In this document: piece by piece, positions 6,537 to 6,715 of the stretch
Position numbering within the stretch: position 1 is the stretch's first letter
Layout: every line of letters begins with the position of its first letter
Source: Deltaproteobacteria bacterium
Lineage (GTDB): Bacteria; Desulfobacterota; Binatia; UBA9968
Direction: 5' to 3'
Length of the DNA stretch: 6,715 nt
NCBI GenBank assembly: GCA_016844625.1
Contig: JAERMN010000596.1
Span: 1-6,715 of the forward strand
The notes under the pieces: generated by a model
Database searches by the model: none
What the model saw: only the letters and a program-made list of their open reading frames with translations
Told to the model about the DNA's origin: nothing
Translations under genes and position numbers: made by a program

Positions 6537-6636
6537 AATCTGAAAAAAAATCAAATGAACAACCCGGCGGCAAACTGCGCGGTATCCGGCGATGAGATTT
6601 GTCTTAAAGGCGTCACCCCCGAATGTTTTTATCGTG

Positions 6637-6715
6637 GTTCGACTGTGCTCACCATCGTTCGACCCAGAGGCTCTCGACGGGCGACCCTGAACCGCGTCGA
6701 ATGGGTCAGGGGGGG
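6637..6715. repeat. Possible degenerate dispersed intergenic repeat at right edge
   Basis: The segment carries GTTCGAC twice (6637-6643 and 6657-6663, 20 bases apart), CTCGAC at 6673-6678, GTCGAA at 6696-6701, and the inverted pair GACCCA (6661-6666) and TGGGTC (6702-6707). The mix of TTCGAC, GCTCACCA and GACCCTGA words resembles the degenerate TTCGACAGGCTCA-type palindromes scattered between genes in many soil and uncultivated bacterial genomes; that resemblance is from memory. The copy is imperfect and runs off the edge. The remaining bases 6500-6636 hold nothing else I can support. Confidence 0.4.

Noticed and set aside
6517..6560. Rho-independent terminator after the racemase-family gene
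   Set aside because: The hairpin is followed by an A-run on the coding strand, not a U-run, and the stem is weak.
6555..6715. Open frame from ATG 6555 to the right edge (about 53 codons)
   Set aside because: There is no Shine-Dalgarno, no recognisable protein character, and its second half coincides with the repeat-like segment; open by chance is more likely.
1..6715. CRISPR array, tRNA, rRNA, insertion sequence or phage genes
   Set aside because: No regularly spaced repeats, tRNA-like cloverleaf, transposase motifs or terminal inverted repeats were seen on either strand.

Overview
The window looks like part of a chromosome from a Gram-negative bacterium with an outer membrane. The left half is a minus-strand gene run for making and activating KDO, the inner-core sugar of lipopolysaccharide. 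Composition is moderately GC-rich, judged by eye. The order kdsB-pyrG-kdsA-kdsD, the Cys-type (metal-dependent) KdsA and the neighbouring solitary binding-protein genes recall Deltaproteobacteria-like or related uncultivated soil and groundwater lineages. That placement is inference; no marker gene here fixes it.

Positions 1-3538 (minus strand, transcribed right to left) hold four tightly packed genes: kdsB (CMP-KDO synthetase), pyrG (CTP synthase), kdsA (KDO-8-phosphate synthase) and the 5' part of kdsD (arabinose-5-phosphate isomerase), which runs off the left edge. Gaps are about 9 and 20 bases, and kdsA and kdsD overlap by four bases (ATGA). The set is coherent: KdsD makes arabinose 5-phosphate, KdsA condenses it with phosphoenolpyruvate, PyrG supplies CTP, and KdsB uses CTP to activate KDO. 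The KDO-8-phosphate phosphatase is not in the window.

Positions 3539-3791 are an AT-richer divergent spacer. Positions 3792-6499 (plus strand) form a second, accessory cluster: a NitT/TauT (NMT1/THI5-like) binding protein without a signal peptide, an iron/FbpA-like periplasmic binding protein gene that is frameshifted, and a member of the Asp/Glu/hydantoin racemase superfamily that lacks both catalytic cysteines. No ABC permease or ATPase gene is present, so the transported compound cannot be named. Positions 6500-6715 hold no convincing gene; the last 80 bases look like a degenerate dispersed intergenic repeat.

The main anomaly is a set of short internal gaps: about 16 residues missing in frame from a very conserved part of PyrG, about 12 residues missing in frame from the second binding protein, and about 60 bases missing with a frameshift further along that gene. 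They may be real deletions or assembly errors. I see no clear new defence, mobile or RNA system.
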